A DNA stretch of 64,000 nt, from assembly GCF_033971885.1 (NCBI RefSeq), contig NZ_JALBUS010000005.1:1-64000 (forward strand), read 5' to 3'. A program made the translations under genes and the position numbers. Positions within the stretch are counted from its first letter, which is position 1; each line of letters begins with the position of its first letter. This stretch comes from Absicoccus intestinalis. GTDB taxonomy: Bacteria > Bacillota_I > Bacilli_A > Erysipelotrichales > Erysipelotrichaceae. Shown piece by piece: positions 18,398 to 26,175 of the stretch. Under the pieces are notes generated by a model. The model searched no databases. It was not told the DNA's origin and was given only the letters and a program-made list of their open reading frames with translations.

Positions 18398-18723
18398 TTT
18401 TGGTCACCTTCTTTCATAGCACGAACCCCATATTGTGTTTGTACTTGCATGCCGGCTTTCAATGGAGTGACACAAGTACGAATATTTGGTTTTCCATCAA
18501 CAACCATGACACAATCGGTACATCGACCAATGGCACAAAAGATACCTCTAGGTTTATGTTGTTTATTCGTATAGCGATGCACCATGACACCTTGTGCTTT
18601 CAAAGCCATGGCAATGGGCTCTCCTTCATAGCCTTGCATGGGTTTGCCATCAAAATAAAATGTGATCAAATTTCCCTTTTCTTGTTTCCCTAAAATCGGA
18701 TGTTCTGCAATTCTTGCATCCAT
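18394..18723 (-). CDS. (2Fe-2S)-binding small subunit (HcnA-like), 109 aa
   Basis: Start 18723 is preferred over 18732 because AAAGGATG lies at normal spacing before it. A plant-type [2Fe-2S] motif is seen as GIFCAIGRCTDCVMVVDGKP with a fourth Cys in NIRTCVTPL. The protein resembles HcnA or SoxA N-terminal ferredoxin domains (TFYFDGKPMQGYEGEPIAMA). It is the first gene of the five-gene operon 18723 to 14509 and supplies the small iron-sulfur subunit of the dehydrogenase. Confidence 0.85.
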   Translation of the reverse strand: MDARIAEHPILGKQEKGNLITFYFDGKPMQGYEGEPIAMALKAQGVMVHRYTNKQHKPRGIFCAIGRCTDCVMVVDGKPNIRTCVTPLKAGMQVQTQYGVRAMKEGDQK

Positions 18724-18746
18724 TGTTCTCATCCTTTCTACAAAAG

Positions 18747-18784
18747 AAAAAGGCGTCTATGAATCTTTCCTTCTAGACACCTTT
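18747..18784 (-). terminator. Leader hairpin with T-tail in front of the dehydrogenase operon
   Basis: Minus-strand stem AAAGGTGTCTA / TAGACGCCTTT (one G-U pair), 14-base loop, then T-rich tail. It begins only a few bases after the predicted transcription start and resembles the hairpin at 14418-14450. Confidence 0.65.
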
Positions 18785-18796
18785 ATCTATAGGCTT

Positions 18797-18836
18797 ATAA
18801 TACATAAGCGATTGGCTTAAAAATTGTAAAAATCAA
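18797..18836 (-). promoter_or_regulatory. Activator-type promoter of the dehydrogenase operon
   Basis: The 13-mer TTGATTTTTACAA (18836-18824), 22 bases from TTTACA to the -10 TATTAT (18802-18797), matches the arrangement at 14512-14473 exactly in core and spacing. No -35 is recognisable. The AraC regulator at the end of this operon is the likely activator. Confidence 0.55.
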
Positions 18837-18881
18837 TACTAATGGATGTTTTTTATGAAAATTCAAATGATTCGGTTTTTT

Positions 18882-19076
18882 CTATGCGTTCATTTCACCA
18901 GCTAATTCAAATCCTTTCTTGGCAACCAAGACCGCAATAAATTCATTGATAATGGCAGCCGCCGCAATCGTACCTTGTACAATATGTACTAAGTTTGGTT
19001 CTTGGGATAAAGTAGCACAAATGATGCCAGTAAAAATCAAAGAGACACCGCTATGGGGTAATAAGGTCAAACCCAA
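18882..19076 (-). pseudogene. C-terminal fragment of a cation:proton antiporter
   Basis: Sixty-four residues (GLTLLPHSGVSLIFTGIICA, then HIVQGTIAAAAIINEFIAVL and KKGFELAGEM) match the last two membrane helices of a Na+/H+-type exchanger. The rest of the gene is gone: at about 19080 the sequence changes to an unrelated remnant on the other strand. No function is expected. Confidence 0.65.
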
Positions 19077-19079
19077 ATA

Positions 19080-19187
19080 TTTTTAGGAAAAAATGATCGT
19101 TTTATTCAATCGATGGTGCAATTTGCACAGGCCTATGCCAATCAAAATGAAGATGATTATCAAACTTTTCTACAAGCGCTAAAATAA
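19080..19187 (+). pseudogene. C-terminal fragment of a DUF2252-family protein
   Basis: The plus strand reads GKNDRFIQSMVQFAQAYANQ then NEDDYQTFLQALK and a TAA at 19185-19187. This is the characteristic C-terminal end of DUF2252 proteins (D-R-F...F-A-x-A-Y-A-D-Q-N-E-x-D-Y). There is no upstream part; it abuts the antiporter fragment. Confidence 0.65.
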
Positions 19188-19213
19188 AGCTGTAACGATT
19201 TCGCTACAGCTTT
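19186..19213 (-). terminator. Bidirectional terminator after lon and the DUF2252 remnant
   Basis: AAAGCTGTA / TACAGCTTT with a 10-base loop and T-rich tail on both strands, directly after the lon stop codon. Confidence 0.8.
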
Positions 19214-21487
19214 TTATGCAATATGATTGGCTTTTAATACATCTGATACTTCTTTGACCCCAATAATTTGTAACTGATCTTTTACTTCTTGAGGCACATC
19301 TTTTAAATCACGAATATTTTCTTCCGGAATATAAATGGTCTTTAATCCGGCACGAGCCGCCGCCATTAACTTTTCAGGCAAACCACCAATCGCGCTAACT
19401 ACCCCGCGTAAAGAGACTTCACCAGTCATACCAACCGTAGGATCTACTTTTTTACCAGTGACTAAGGAAGCTAAGGCCGTCGTTAGAGTAATACCCGCCG
19501 AAGGTCCATCTTTTGGTACCGCTCCTTCTGGCACATGAATATGTAAATCATTTTCTTCAAACAATTCTTCTTTTTCCGGGAACATAGATTTCACAATACT
19601 GATGGCAATTTGTGCCGACTCCTTCATGACATCCCCCAACTGACCCGTAATGATGGTCTTGCCTTGACCTTTGGTAAATAAAGTTTCAATAAATAAAATT
19701 TCTCCACCAGCACTTGTCCAAGCAAGACCAGTCACGATACCCGGCTTGGTTTCCGTTAGTTTTCGACCATGACGAATCGGTTGCATATCCAATAGTTCAG
19801 GTAGATCTTCAGATAAGACCGTAACTTTTTTATCATCGTCTTGTTCTACATGAACAGCAACGGAACGACAAAGTGTATCCAAACGATTCTTTAAACCACG
19901 AACACCACTTTCCATCGTATAACCTGAAATCATTTCTTCAATGGTTGGATCTGGTACTTCCAACATATCCTTTGTGATGCCCATAGATTCCATGGCTTTT
20001 GGCAACAAATGTTTTTTCGCAATTTGTAACTTATCCGATGCAGAATAACCAGAAAAACGAATCACTTCCATACGATCCAATAATGGTTCAGGAATCGTAT
20101 CCATCGTATTGGCGGTACATACAAATAAAACATCCGATAAATCATAAGGTACATTCATATAGTGGTCGGTAAAGGTAGAATTTTGTTCAGGATCCAATAC
20201 TTCCAATAAAGCACTGGCTGGATCGCCATTATAAGAAGAAGATAATTTGTCCACTTCATCTAAGACCATGACTGGATTGGATACCCCACTTTTTTTGATT
20301 CCATCCACGATTCGTCCAGGCATCGCACCAATATAGGTCCGACGATGACCACGAATATCCGCTTCATCACGGACACCGCCTAAACTGACGCGCACATATT
20401 TTCGATGCAAAGCATCCGCTATACTTTTGCCAATGCTTGTTTTCCCTGTACCTGGTGCACCGACAAACAAAAGAATGGAGCCCGATTGCTGCTTCTTTAA
20501 ATTCATCACCGCAATTTGTTGGATGATCCTTCGCTTGATCTTCTCCAAACCAAAGTGTTCGCGATCCAAAACGGCTTCGGCTTCTTTCAAATCAATCTTT
20601 TCCGGTGCTTCCTTTCGCCATGCGAGTGAAGTCATAAAATCCAAATAGTCATAAAGCATACCATATTCAGGACTGTTGTTGCCTTCTTGTTTTAAACGAT
20701 TCAAGGCTTTTTCCGCTTCTTTTCGCGCATCTTCATTCATACCCGATTCTTCAATTCGCATCTGTAAGCGACGAATATCCGTTACATTTTCCGGGTGCAT
20801 ATCATCCAATTCTTTTTGCAGATAATCCAATTGTTTTTTAATGGCTTGTTCTTTATACAATTTTCGATAATCTTCCTGCTGCGCCCGAGCAGCATCATTT
20901 TGAACTTGTGCGGTCTCACTAAATTCATACATGATCTTTTCAATGGCTTCGGCTCTTTGAGCACGACTATCCATTTCCAATAAATGATATCGCTCTTCAT
21001 TGGTAATCGTTAACCAAGGCGAGGCCGTAACGACCATTTGCTCCAAAGAATCAAATCCTTGAATAAAGTTCTTTGCGTCCCTGCCCCAAGGGGTATTTTC
21101 ACTAAACTCTAAAATAGCTTCTTTGATGCCTTCAACTTTCTGTGCTTCCGTTGCACTATCGAGATCATCAATATCATTCAAACGTGTTAATGAAAAATCG
21201 AATGTTTGATCCGCTACTTTATAAATATCATTTAAGCGAACGCGATTATTGGTTTCAATAGCCACATATCCTTGGTCATTGACCTCCGTAATTTCCCCAC
21301 GCACACCAATTGGATAAAAACTATTTTCATCCAAATCTTCGGGTGCTGTCTTTTCCTTTTCCATTAAAAATAAAACACGACTTCCTTGTGTCGGTTCATG
21401 GTTGGTGACTTCTTTAAAATCTTCCGTTTGAAAATACACTCTTGTATTGGGAAGAATCAACGTGTTATAAATCGGTAAAAGTATCAT
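19214..21487 (-). CDS. lon: ATP-dependent protease Lon, 757 aa
   Basis: Full-length LonA. It has an N-terminal substrate domain (1-200), coiled-coil (about 190-260), and AAA+ module with Walker A GAPGTGKTSIGKS (about 343) and Walker B VMVLDEVDKLSS. The C-terminal protease domain has the catalytic Ser in PKDGPSAGITLTTAL (about 662) and Lys in GGLPEKLMAAARAG (about 704). It degrades misfolded and regulatory proteins in the cytosol. GGAGGTG lies 10 bases before the start. A consensus sigma-A promoter and a CIRCE operator sit upstream, so lon appears to belong to the HrcA heat-shock regulon here. Confidence 0.97.
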   Translation of the reverse strand: MILLPIYNTLILPNTRVYFQTEDFKEVTNHEPTQGSRVLFLMEKEKTAPEDLDENSFYPIGVRGEITEVNDQGYVAIETNNRVRLNDIYKVADQTFDFSLTRLNDIDDLDSATEAQKVEGIKEAILEFSENTPWGRDAKNFIQGFDSLEQMVVTASPWLTITNEERYHLLEMDSRAQRAEAIEKIMYEFSETAQVQNDAARAQQEDYRKLYKEQAIKKQLDYLQKELDDMHPENVTDIRRLQMRIEESGMNEDARKEAEKALNRLKQEGNNSPEYGMLYDYLDFMTSLAWRKEAPEKIDLKEAEAVLDREHFGLEKIKRRIIQQIAVMNLKKQQSGSILLFVGAPGTGKTSIGKSIADALHRKYVRVSLGGVRDEADIRGHRRTYIGAMPGRIVDGIKKSGVSNPVMVLDEVDKLSSSYNGDPASALLEVLDPEQNSTFTDHYMNVPYDLSDVLFVCTANTMDTIPEPLLDRMEVIRFSGYSASDKLQIAKKHLLPKAMESMGITKDMLEVPDPTIEEMISGYTMESGVRGLKNRLDTLCRSVAVHVEQDDDKKVTVLSEDLPELLDMQPIRHGRKLTETKPGIVTGLAWTSAGGEILFIETLFTKGQGKTIITGQLGDVMKESAQIAISIVKSMFPEKEELFEENDLHIHVPEGAVPKDGPSAGITLTTALASLVTGKKVDPTVGMTGEVSLRGVVSAIGGLPEKLMAAARAGLKTIYIPEENIRDLKDVPQEVKDQLQIIGVKEVSDVLKANHIA

Positions 21488-21505
21488 AAATAAACACCTC
21501 CGTTT

Positions 21506-21532
21506 TTAGCACTGTAGTTTGTCAAGTGCTAA
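21506..21532 (-). promoter_or_regulatory. CIRCE operator (HrcA site) of lon
   Basis: TTAGCACTG, nine bases, AAGTGCTAA: 8 of 9 consensus positions in each arm and the exact N9 spacer of CIRCE. It lies between the lon -10 and the ribosome site, where HrcA would block transcription. Confidence 0.9.
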
Positions 21533-21542
21533 TCATGGGCTA

Positions 21543-21571
21543 AATATACCCCTGGCTCGTATAAATGTCAA
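21543..21571 (-). promoter_or_regulatory. Sigma-A promoter of lon
   Basis: On the minus strand TTGACA (21571-21566), 17 bases and TATATT (21548-21543), a near-consensus promoter with the CIRCE element just downstream. Confidence 0.85.
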
Positions 21572-21629
21572 GCCATACAATCAAAAATAAAACGATCTTT
21601 TGATATCTTTCTCATAAAATTCACATTCT

Positions 21630-21638
21630 TGGTATAAT
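21630..21638 (+). promoter_or_regulatory. Extended -10 promoter of azlCD
   Basis: TGG-TATAAT gives the TGn extended -10; no strong -35 is visible. It lies 33 bases before the azlC start. Confidence 0.5.
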
Positions 21639-21670
21639 AATTCATATGTCCAATTTGGGGAGGAATGTAC

Positions 21671-22357
21671 ATGACATTGAAATATGCCTGCAAACAATCA
21701 TTGCCCGTGATGGCTGGTTATATCGTTCTTGGTCTTGGTTTTGGCGTGCTGCTCGAAGCCAAAGGATATGGTCCAATCTGGGCACTTTTGATGAGTTTAT
21801 TTATTTATGCCGGTTCCATGCAATATGTAGCCATTGATCTGATCACTTCTGGTGCTAGCCTGATCACCACGGCCCTGATGACCCTGATGGTCAATGCTCG
21901 CCATCTCTTTTACGGCTTATCCATGATCGATCGATATCGAAATACCCAACCCTATAAACCGTATTTGATCTTTGGTCTGACCGATGAAACCTATTCTTTG
22001 GTCTGTAGCGGTGAAGTGCCTTCCGGCATTGATCAAAATAAATATTATTTTTTTGTGACCCTGCTTGATCAAATCTATTGGATCATCGGTAGTGTACTTG
22101 GTGGTCTGTTAGGCAGTGTCTTCACATTCAATACAACGGGCATTGATTTTGCGATGACAGCCCTTTTCCTAGTGGTTTTTACCCAACAATGGCTAGACAC
22201 CAAAAATCATATCAGTGCGATCATTGGTGTTTTTTGTTCCATTCTGTGTCGATGGCTTTTTGGCCCGGATCAATTCTTGATTCCCACTATGATTTCGATC
22301 ACCTTCCTTTTGACTATCTTTCGAAAGCGCCTAGAAAGCGAGGAAACCCATGACTGA
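21671..22357 (+). CDS. azlC: AzlC-family branched-chain amino-acid exporter subunit, 228 aa
   Basis: Start 21671 (MTLKYACKQSLPVMAGYIVL) is chosen because GGGGAGG lies 7 bases upstream; the ATG at 21665 is too close to it. Six or so hydrophobic helices and the family motifs GLGFGVLLEAKGYGPIWALL, SLFIYAGSMQYVAIDL and LMVNARHLFYGLSM identify AzlC. With AzlD it forms a membrane exporter of branched-chain and similar amino acids. The genes overlap by 8 bases. Confidence 0.9.
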   Translation: MTLKYACKQSLPVMAGYIVLGLGFGVLLEAKGYGPIWALLMSLFIYAGSMQYVAIDLITSGASLITTALMTLMVNARHLFYGLSMIDRYRNTQPYKPYLIFGLTDETYSLVCSGEVPSGIDQNKYYFFVTLLDQIYWIIGSVLGGLLGSVFTFNTTGIDFAMTALFLVVFTQQWLDTKNHISAIIGVFCSILCRWLFGPDQFLIPTMISITFLLTIFRKRLESEETHD

Positions 22358-22676
22358 TTCACATACCTTACTTTTGATCATTATCATGGCTATTGTGACC
22401 ATTTTTTTACGCTTTTGCCCTTTTCTTGTTTTTGGCAATAAAAAAGAAACCCCAACATATATAACCTATTTGGCATCGGTATTACCTTACGCCATCATGG
22501 GTATGTTGGTGGTTTATTGTCTTCGTAATATTCAATGGGTAGAAACGCCTCATGGCTTACCCGAGTGCATCGCAACGCTCGTTGTCGTTGGCTCCTATGT
22601 TTGGAAACGAAATACTCTATTGAGCATTGCCGGGGGAACCATTTTATACATGTTTTTGGTTCAAGTGATCTTTTAA
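22350..22676 (+). CDS. azlD: AzlD-family transporter subunit, 108 aa
   Basis: Small integral membrane protein with four hydrophobic segments. IMAIVTIFLRFCPFLVFGNK, TYLASVLPYAIMGMLVVYCL and the C-terminal IAGGTILYMFLVQ are AzlD features. It partners with AzlC, whose stop it overlaps. Its stop overlaps the 3' end of the convergent esterase pseudogene by 4 bases. Confidence 0.9.
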   Translation: MTDSHTLLLIIIMAIVTIFLRFCPFLVFGNKKETPTYITYLASVLPYAIMGMLVVYCLRNIQWVETPHGLPECIATLVVVGSYVWKRNTLLSIAGGTILYMFLVQVIF

Positions 22677-23406
22677 TGTTTTTGCCAAAAAGAAATCGCT
22701 TTTTCAAGCCATCCTTGGGCAACCGTACCTTCACCCAAACCAAAGCCATGCGATAAACCAGGAAATATATCGATTTGCGCATCGGTTCCATTCGCTTTGA
22801 TCTTTTGAATACGTCGAGTCATCGCTTGATACGATGCGATCCAATCATTGGTGCCAACACAAGCAGCCATTCTTACGCCAGCTGAACCACCCCATAATGA
22901 ATAATTTGCCATCGGAATCCCCAATTCCTTTTGATGAGTAAATAAAAAGGCGATGGCACAAGCCAAGTCTTCACAAGCTGTTTGTGCCCCGGGACGATAA
23001 ATCAACGCAAACGCATTGTATCCTTTTTTTGATAATTCCAAAGCAACGGGAAAACTATCTTACATCGCTCCTACATACGCAAACCTGCATTCACAATAGC
23101 GGTTGGTACCTTTTCTTTTCCTGGAAAGAAAAAGAGACCCGTATTGCGCTTTCTTACATCCCTCTGCTTTTCTTCTTCTGAATAGATATCATAAAAAATG
23201 GTGTAGCCATTTTCTTTCTGATCATGTAAAAACTGTACGATCTCTACGGTTTTATCTGGATTGATATTGTTGTACCAAGTCAAGCTAAGATCACCTAGGG
23301 TACTACCATTCATATATCCTGGATCGACAGGAAATAATAACTGACCATAGTTCTCAAAAAGGGAATCTTCTATTACATCCCGGATTGGTGTTTGTTTTGT
23401 ATACAT
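22673..23406 (-). pseudogene. Alpha/beta hydrolase (acetyl-esterase/BD-FAE-like), inactivated
   Basis: The N-terminal part (MYTKQTPIRDVIEDSLFENY, then FYDIYSEEEKQRDVRKRNTG and FFPGKEKVPTAIVNAG) and C-terminal part (ELSKKGYNAFALIYRPGAQ, nucleophile SLWGGSAG, acid and His region PGLSHGFGLGEGT) are both recognisable. Between them an indel near 23070 shifts frame, and the codon after AYVGAM is TAA where the family has Glu. A further junction, ACVGTNDWIASYQAM, has lost about 35 residues between the nucleophile and acid regions. Three independent lesions make it dead. Confidence 0.8.
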
Positions 23407-23492
23407 TCCATCACTTCCCTACTTCATTCTATGGATTCCTGTTCTTTTGTACAATATCGAATACCTATGGCACCATACATCTATTGAATACT

Positions 23493-23514
23493 AAAAAAGA
23501 GCTGTATCAGCTCT
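23493..23514 (-). terminator. Intrinsic terminator of cysK
   Basis: Minus-strand AGAGCTG-ATA-CAGCTCT followed by six T, overlapping the stop codon. Confidence 0.85.
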
Positions 23515-24445
23515 ACTCTTGATCAAATAATGCCGTCGAATAATACCGTTCGGCTGTATCAAGAAGAATGGTCACGACCGTTTTTCCTTTTCCTAATTTT
23601 TTGGCTAATTTCAATGCAGCCGCTACATTGGTCCCACTGGAAATGCCACAAAGAAGACCTTCTTTACAAGCAAGCTGTTTAGCCGTTTGTATGGCTTCTT
23701 CATCGGAAATGATACAAATATGTGAATAAATGTCTTGATCCAAAATCGGTGGGATCAAACCATCACCAATCCCCATTTGTAGATGTGTACCCACTGGCTT
23801 ACCCGAAAGAATGGCTGCTTTTTCTGGTTCGACCACCCAAATTTCAATATTTGGATTTTTGGCTTTTAATACTTCACCAACACCAGTGATCGTACCACCA
23901 GTACCAATACCGGAACAGAACCCATCAATCGGACCATCCACTTGTTCTAAGATTTCTTGTGCGGTATAGGTTTTATGTGCCAAAATATTATTTTCATTCT
24001 CAAATTGTTGGGGTACAAATACACGTGGATCTTCCTTGGCCATTGTATTGGCTTTAGTGACACAAGCTTGAATGCAATCGCCAATATTGCCAGCATCATG
24101 CATTAAAATCACTTCGGCTCCGTATTGTTTGACCAATTTTCGTCGTTCTTCACTGACAGAATCGGGCATGATGATGATCGTCTTATATCCTTTCACAGCA
24201 GCTACCAAAGCCAATCCCACGCCTTGATTGCCTGAGGTTGGCTCAACAATGATGGTATCTTTATGGATCTTTCCTTGTTTTTCAGCCTGTTCGATCATCG
24301 TCAATGCCGTTCTTGTCTTGATGGACCCACCAATATTCACACCTTCAAATTTCACCAATACTTGCGCATCTTCTTCATTTGTCAATCGTTGTAAACGAAT
24401 CATCGGTGTATGCCCCACCGCTTCTAAAACTGTATGATAAATCAT
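23513..24445 (-). CDS. cysK: PLP-dependent cysteine synthase family protein, 310 aa
   Basis: Converts O-acetylserine and sulfide to cysteine in canonical members. The PLP Lys is at about residue 43 in GVNIGGSIKTRTA. The substrate loop PTSGNQGVGLALVA, the phosphate-binding loop GIGTGGTITGVGEVL and the C-terminal GISSGTNVAAALKLA are all present. The Lys context (IGGSIKTR rather than PGGSVKDR) differs slightly from classical CysK and fits the divergent clade often annotated as cysteine synthase in anaerobes. A GAGGAAG site precedes the start. It is a single-gene unit with its own terminator. Confidence 0.85.
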   Translation of the reverse strand: MIYHTVLEAVGHTPMIRLQRLTNEEDAQVLVKFEGVNIGGSIKTRTALTMIEQAEKQGKIHKDTIIVEPTSGNQGVGLALVAAVKGYKTIIIMPDSVSEERRKLVKQYGAEVILMHDAGNIGDCIQACVTKANTMAKEDPRVFVPQQFENENNILAHKTYTAQEILEQVDGPIDGFCSGIGTGGTITGVGEVLKAKNPNIEIWVVEPEKAAILSGKPVGTHLQMGIGDGLIPPILDQDIYSHICIISDEEAIQTAKQLACKEGLLCGISSGTNVAAALKLAKKLGKGKTVVTILLDTAERYYSTALFDQE

Positions 24446-24486
24446 GTATTTACTTCCTCTATGTACAAGTTTTAGTATAGTACAGT

Positions 24487-25227
24487 CTACTTTTCATAAA
24501 CATCCAATGCTTCAAATAAAGCATGTGGCAGACCTCGAGGTCCACGGATAGCATATACGCCAAATTCATTCTTTAATCGAGAAAAAGAAAATGCTTCAGG
24601 TGGATATCTTTTTAATAATCGTATTTTCATCAATGCGGATATGTTTAAATTCTTATCTTTATACAGATAAGGAATATGCGTTTGGATTACTTGGCATTCA
24701 TAAAGGATGGCGGATATAGGTGCACCCACATACATAAACACAAGATCACCAACTTGGATGCCGCGTCCTTGTTTCCAATCGATTGTTTGAACATCATCAA
24801 AAGCATGTTCGATATCATAGTATTTCGGATTGGCTGGTATGATCCATTCTTTCAATCCACGTTTTTTTGATTTCTTGGATTTTGAGCCAGCCACACGATA
24901 ACTTTCATCAATCCAACGATATATATCTTCTAAGTCAATGGTGCCATCCAATTGAATCGATAGCCAATTTCCTTTCTGATGATTTCGATCATAGCCTGGC
25001 TCATCCACCATGATATCCACTAAAAAAGGATCACTGACCTTCACATCCAAAATGTCTTCTTCCGTCCCATAAAGACCGAGTTGTTTACTCGGTACACGCA
25101 ATATCCGTGCAAAACAAGCATGATTGTCTTGGCGGTTCCATACTGGATCGGTTGGTGCATTCACAAAAGGATAGTCTGGATCAATGCCATATTGTTTTTG
25201 TATATACTGGATGATTGCTTCTTTCAT
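24487..25227 (-). CDS. MmcQ/YjbR-like protein with C-terminal EVE-like (PUA-fold) domain, 246 aa
   Basis: Residues 1-115 resemble MmcQ/YjbR proteins (IQKQYGIDPDYPFVNAPTDP, DVKVSDPFLVDIMVDEPGYD, NWLSIQLDGTI, IYRWIDESYRVAGSK). A basic linker (SKKSKKRG) leads into an EVE-like domain from about 125 (KEWIIPANPKYYDIEHAFDD, then RGIQVGDLVFMYVGAPISAI and YECQV). EVE domains read modified bases in RNA or DNA, and YjbR-like domains are thought to bind nucleic acid; the fusion suggests a modified-nucleic-acid reader, but the role is unknown. No operon partner is seen. Confidence 0.7.
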   Translation of the reverse strand: MKEAIIQYIQKQYGIDPDYPFVNAPTDPVWNRQDNHACFARILRVPSKQLGLYGTEEDILDVKVSDPFLVDIMVDEPGYDRNHQKGNWLSIQLDGTIDLEDIYRWIDESYRVAGSKSKKSKKRGLKEWIIPANPKYYDIEHAFDDVQTIDWKQGRGIQVGDLVFMYVGAPISAILYECQVIQTHIPYLYKDKNLNISALMKIRLLKRYPPEAFSFSRLKNEFGVYAIRGPRGLPHALFEALDVYEK

Positions 25228-25354
25228 TGTTATCCTCGTTTATTGAAATATATCATAAATCGTCCATTTTTCCTATTCATCTGTTTTTTATATACGAACA
25301 AATTTCCGGTTGACACAAATAAAAATTATGATATGGTTGTAACAGATAAAAGAA

Positions 25355-25465
25355 TTCTTCGGGGTTGGGTGAAATTCCCTATCGGCGGTAGAGTCCGCGA
25401 GCCGTACGGCATGATCTGGTGCAATTCCAGAACCGACAGTATAGTCTGGATGGTAGAAGAAAGAT
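25355..25465 (+). ncRNA. FMN riboswitch (RFN element)
   Basis: The conserved RFN blocks are present in order: CTTCGGGGTTGGGTGAAATT, CCCTATCGGCGGTAGAGTCC, GCGAGC, then AACCGACAGTATAGTCTGGA and TGGTAGAAGAAAG. The ends pair (TTCTTC with GAAGAA). It senses flavin mononucleotide and controls the downstream ribU-creatininase operon through the adjacent terminator. Confidence 0.95.
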
Positions 25466-25485
25466 GCTTTTTTATATGCATGCAT

Positions 25486-25514
25486 ACCAGTACCCGAACG
25501 GTGCTGGTTTTTTC
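25486..25514 (+). terminator. Riboswitch expression-platform terminator
   Basis: ACCAGTACC-CGAAC-GGTGCTGGT (one G-U pair) followed by a T-run, 20 bases after the FMN aptamer and before the ribU ribosome site; it fits transcription termination when FMN is bound. Confidence 0.85.
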
Positions 25515-25557
25515 TTTTTCGAAGATCCTTTTGTCCAAAAGAAAAAGGAGACGTATG

Positions 25558-26175
25558 ATGAAAAATTGGAATGTGAAAAAATTAGTATTTACTGCGATGT
25601 TGACTGCCGTTGCCGGCGTTTTGATGTCATTGGAAATCTCTGTGCCATTGATGCCGGTATTCTACAAAATTGACTTTTCGGATGTACCAACTGTCATTGC
25701 TTTATTTACGATGGGACCATTATCGGCAACCATGGTCGAAATCATCAAGATTCTCATCAAAGTATTGACCGTAGGTACAAATACAGCTTATGTCGGTGAA
25801 TTGGCCAATGTGCTTGGTGTTGCCGTTTTTGTGATCCCAACATGGATCGTTTATACCAAGATGGGAAAAACCAATAAAGCCATTTTTGCTTCTTTGGTCA
25901 TTGGCGTATTGGTTCGAACGGCTTGGGCATGTTTCTGTAACGCGTATATCACTTTGCCTCTCTATGCGAAAGCGATGAGCATGAATTTAAACGATGTGAT
26001 CAAAGCGGTTAGCTTTGCGAATGGCAATATTACCAATCTTCGTAGTTTTATCATGTTGGCAACCATTCCATTCAATATCATTAAGATCTCATTGAATTAT
26101 ATTATTGGCTATGTCGTTTATGATCATGTTGTCTTGAAACATACCGCCTTCAAAGTAGAAAGACATACCGCATGA
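25558..26175 (+). CDS. ribU: ECF transporter substrate-binding subunit for riboflavin, 205 aa
   Basis: Start 25558 is chosen for its 7-base spacing from AAGGAG; the adjacent ATG at 25555 is possible. The long reading to 25081 runs through the riboswitch and is not real. Six hydrophobic helices with the family motifs KLVFTAMLTAVAGVLMSLEI, FYKIDFSDVPTVIALFTMGP, LSATMVEIIKILIKVL and TNTAYVGELANVLGV match RibU. It needs an EcfAA'T energising module, not in this window, to import riboflavin. The FMN riboswitch upstream confirms the substrate. Confidence 0.93.
   Translation: MKNWNVKKLVFTAMLTAVAGVLMSLEISVPLMPVFYKIDFSDVPTVIALFTMGPLSATMVEIIKILIKVLTVGTNTAYVGELANVLGVAVFVIPTWIVYTKMGKTNKAIFASLVIGVLVRTAWACFCNAYITLPLYAKAMSMNLNDVIKAVSFANGNITNLRSFIMLATIPFNIIKISLNYIIGYVVYDHVVLKHTAFKVERHTA

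Noticed and set aside
25081..25557. Long N-terminal extension of RibU from an upstream ATG.
   Set aside because: It would translate through the FMN riboswitch and terminator; the real start has a ribosome site at 25545-25550.
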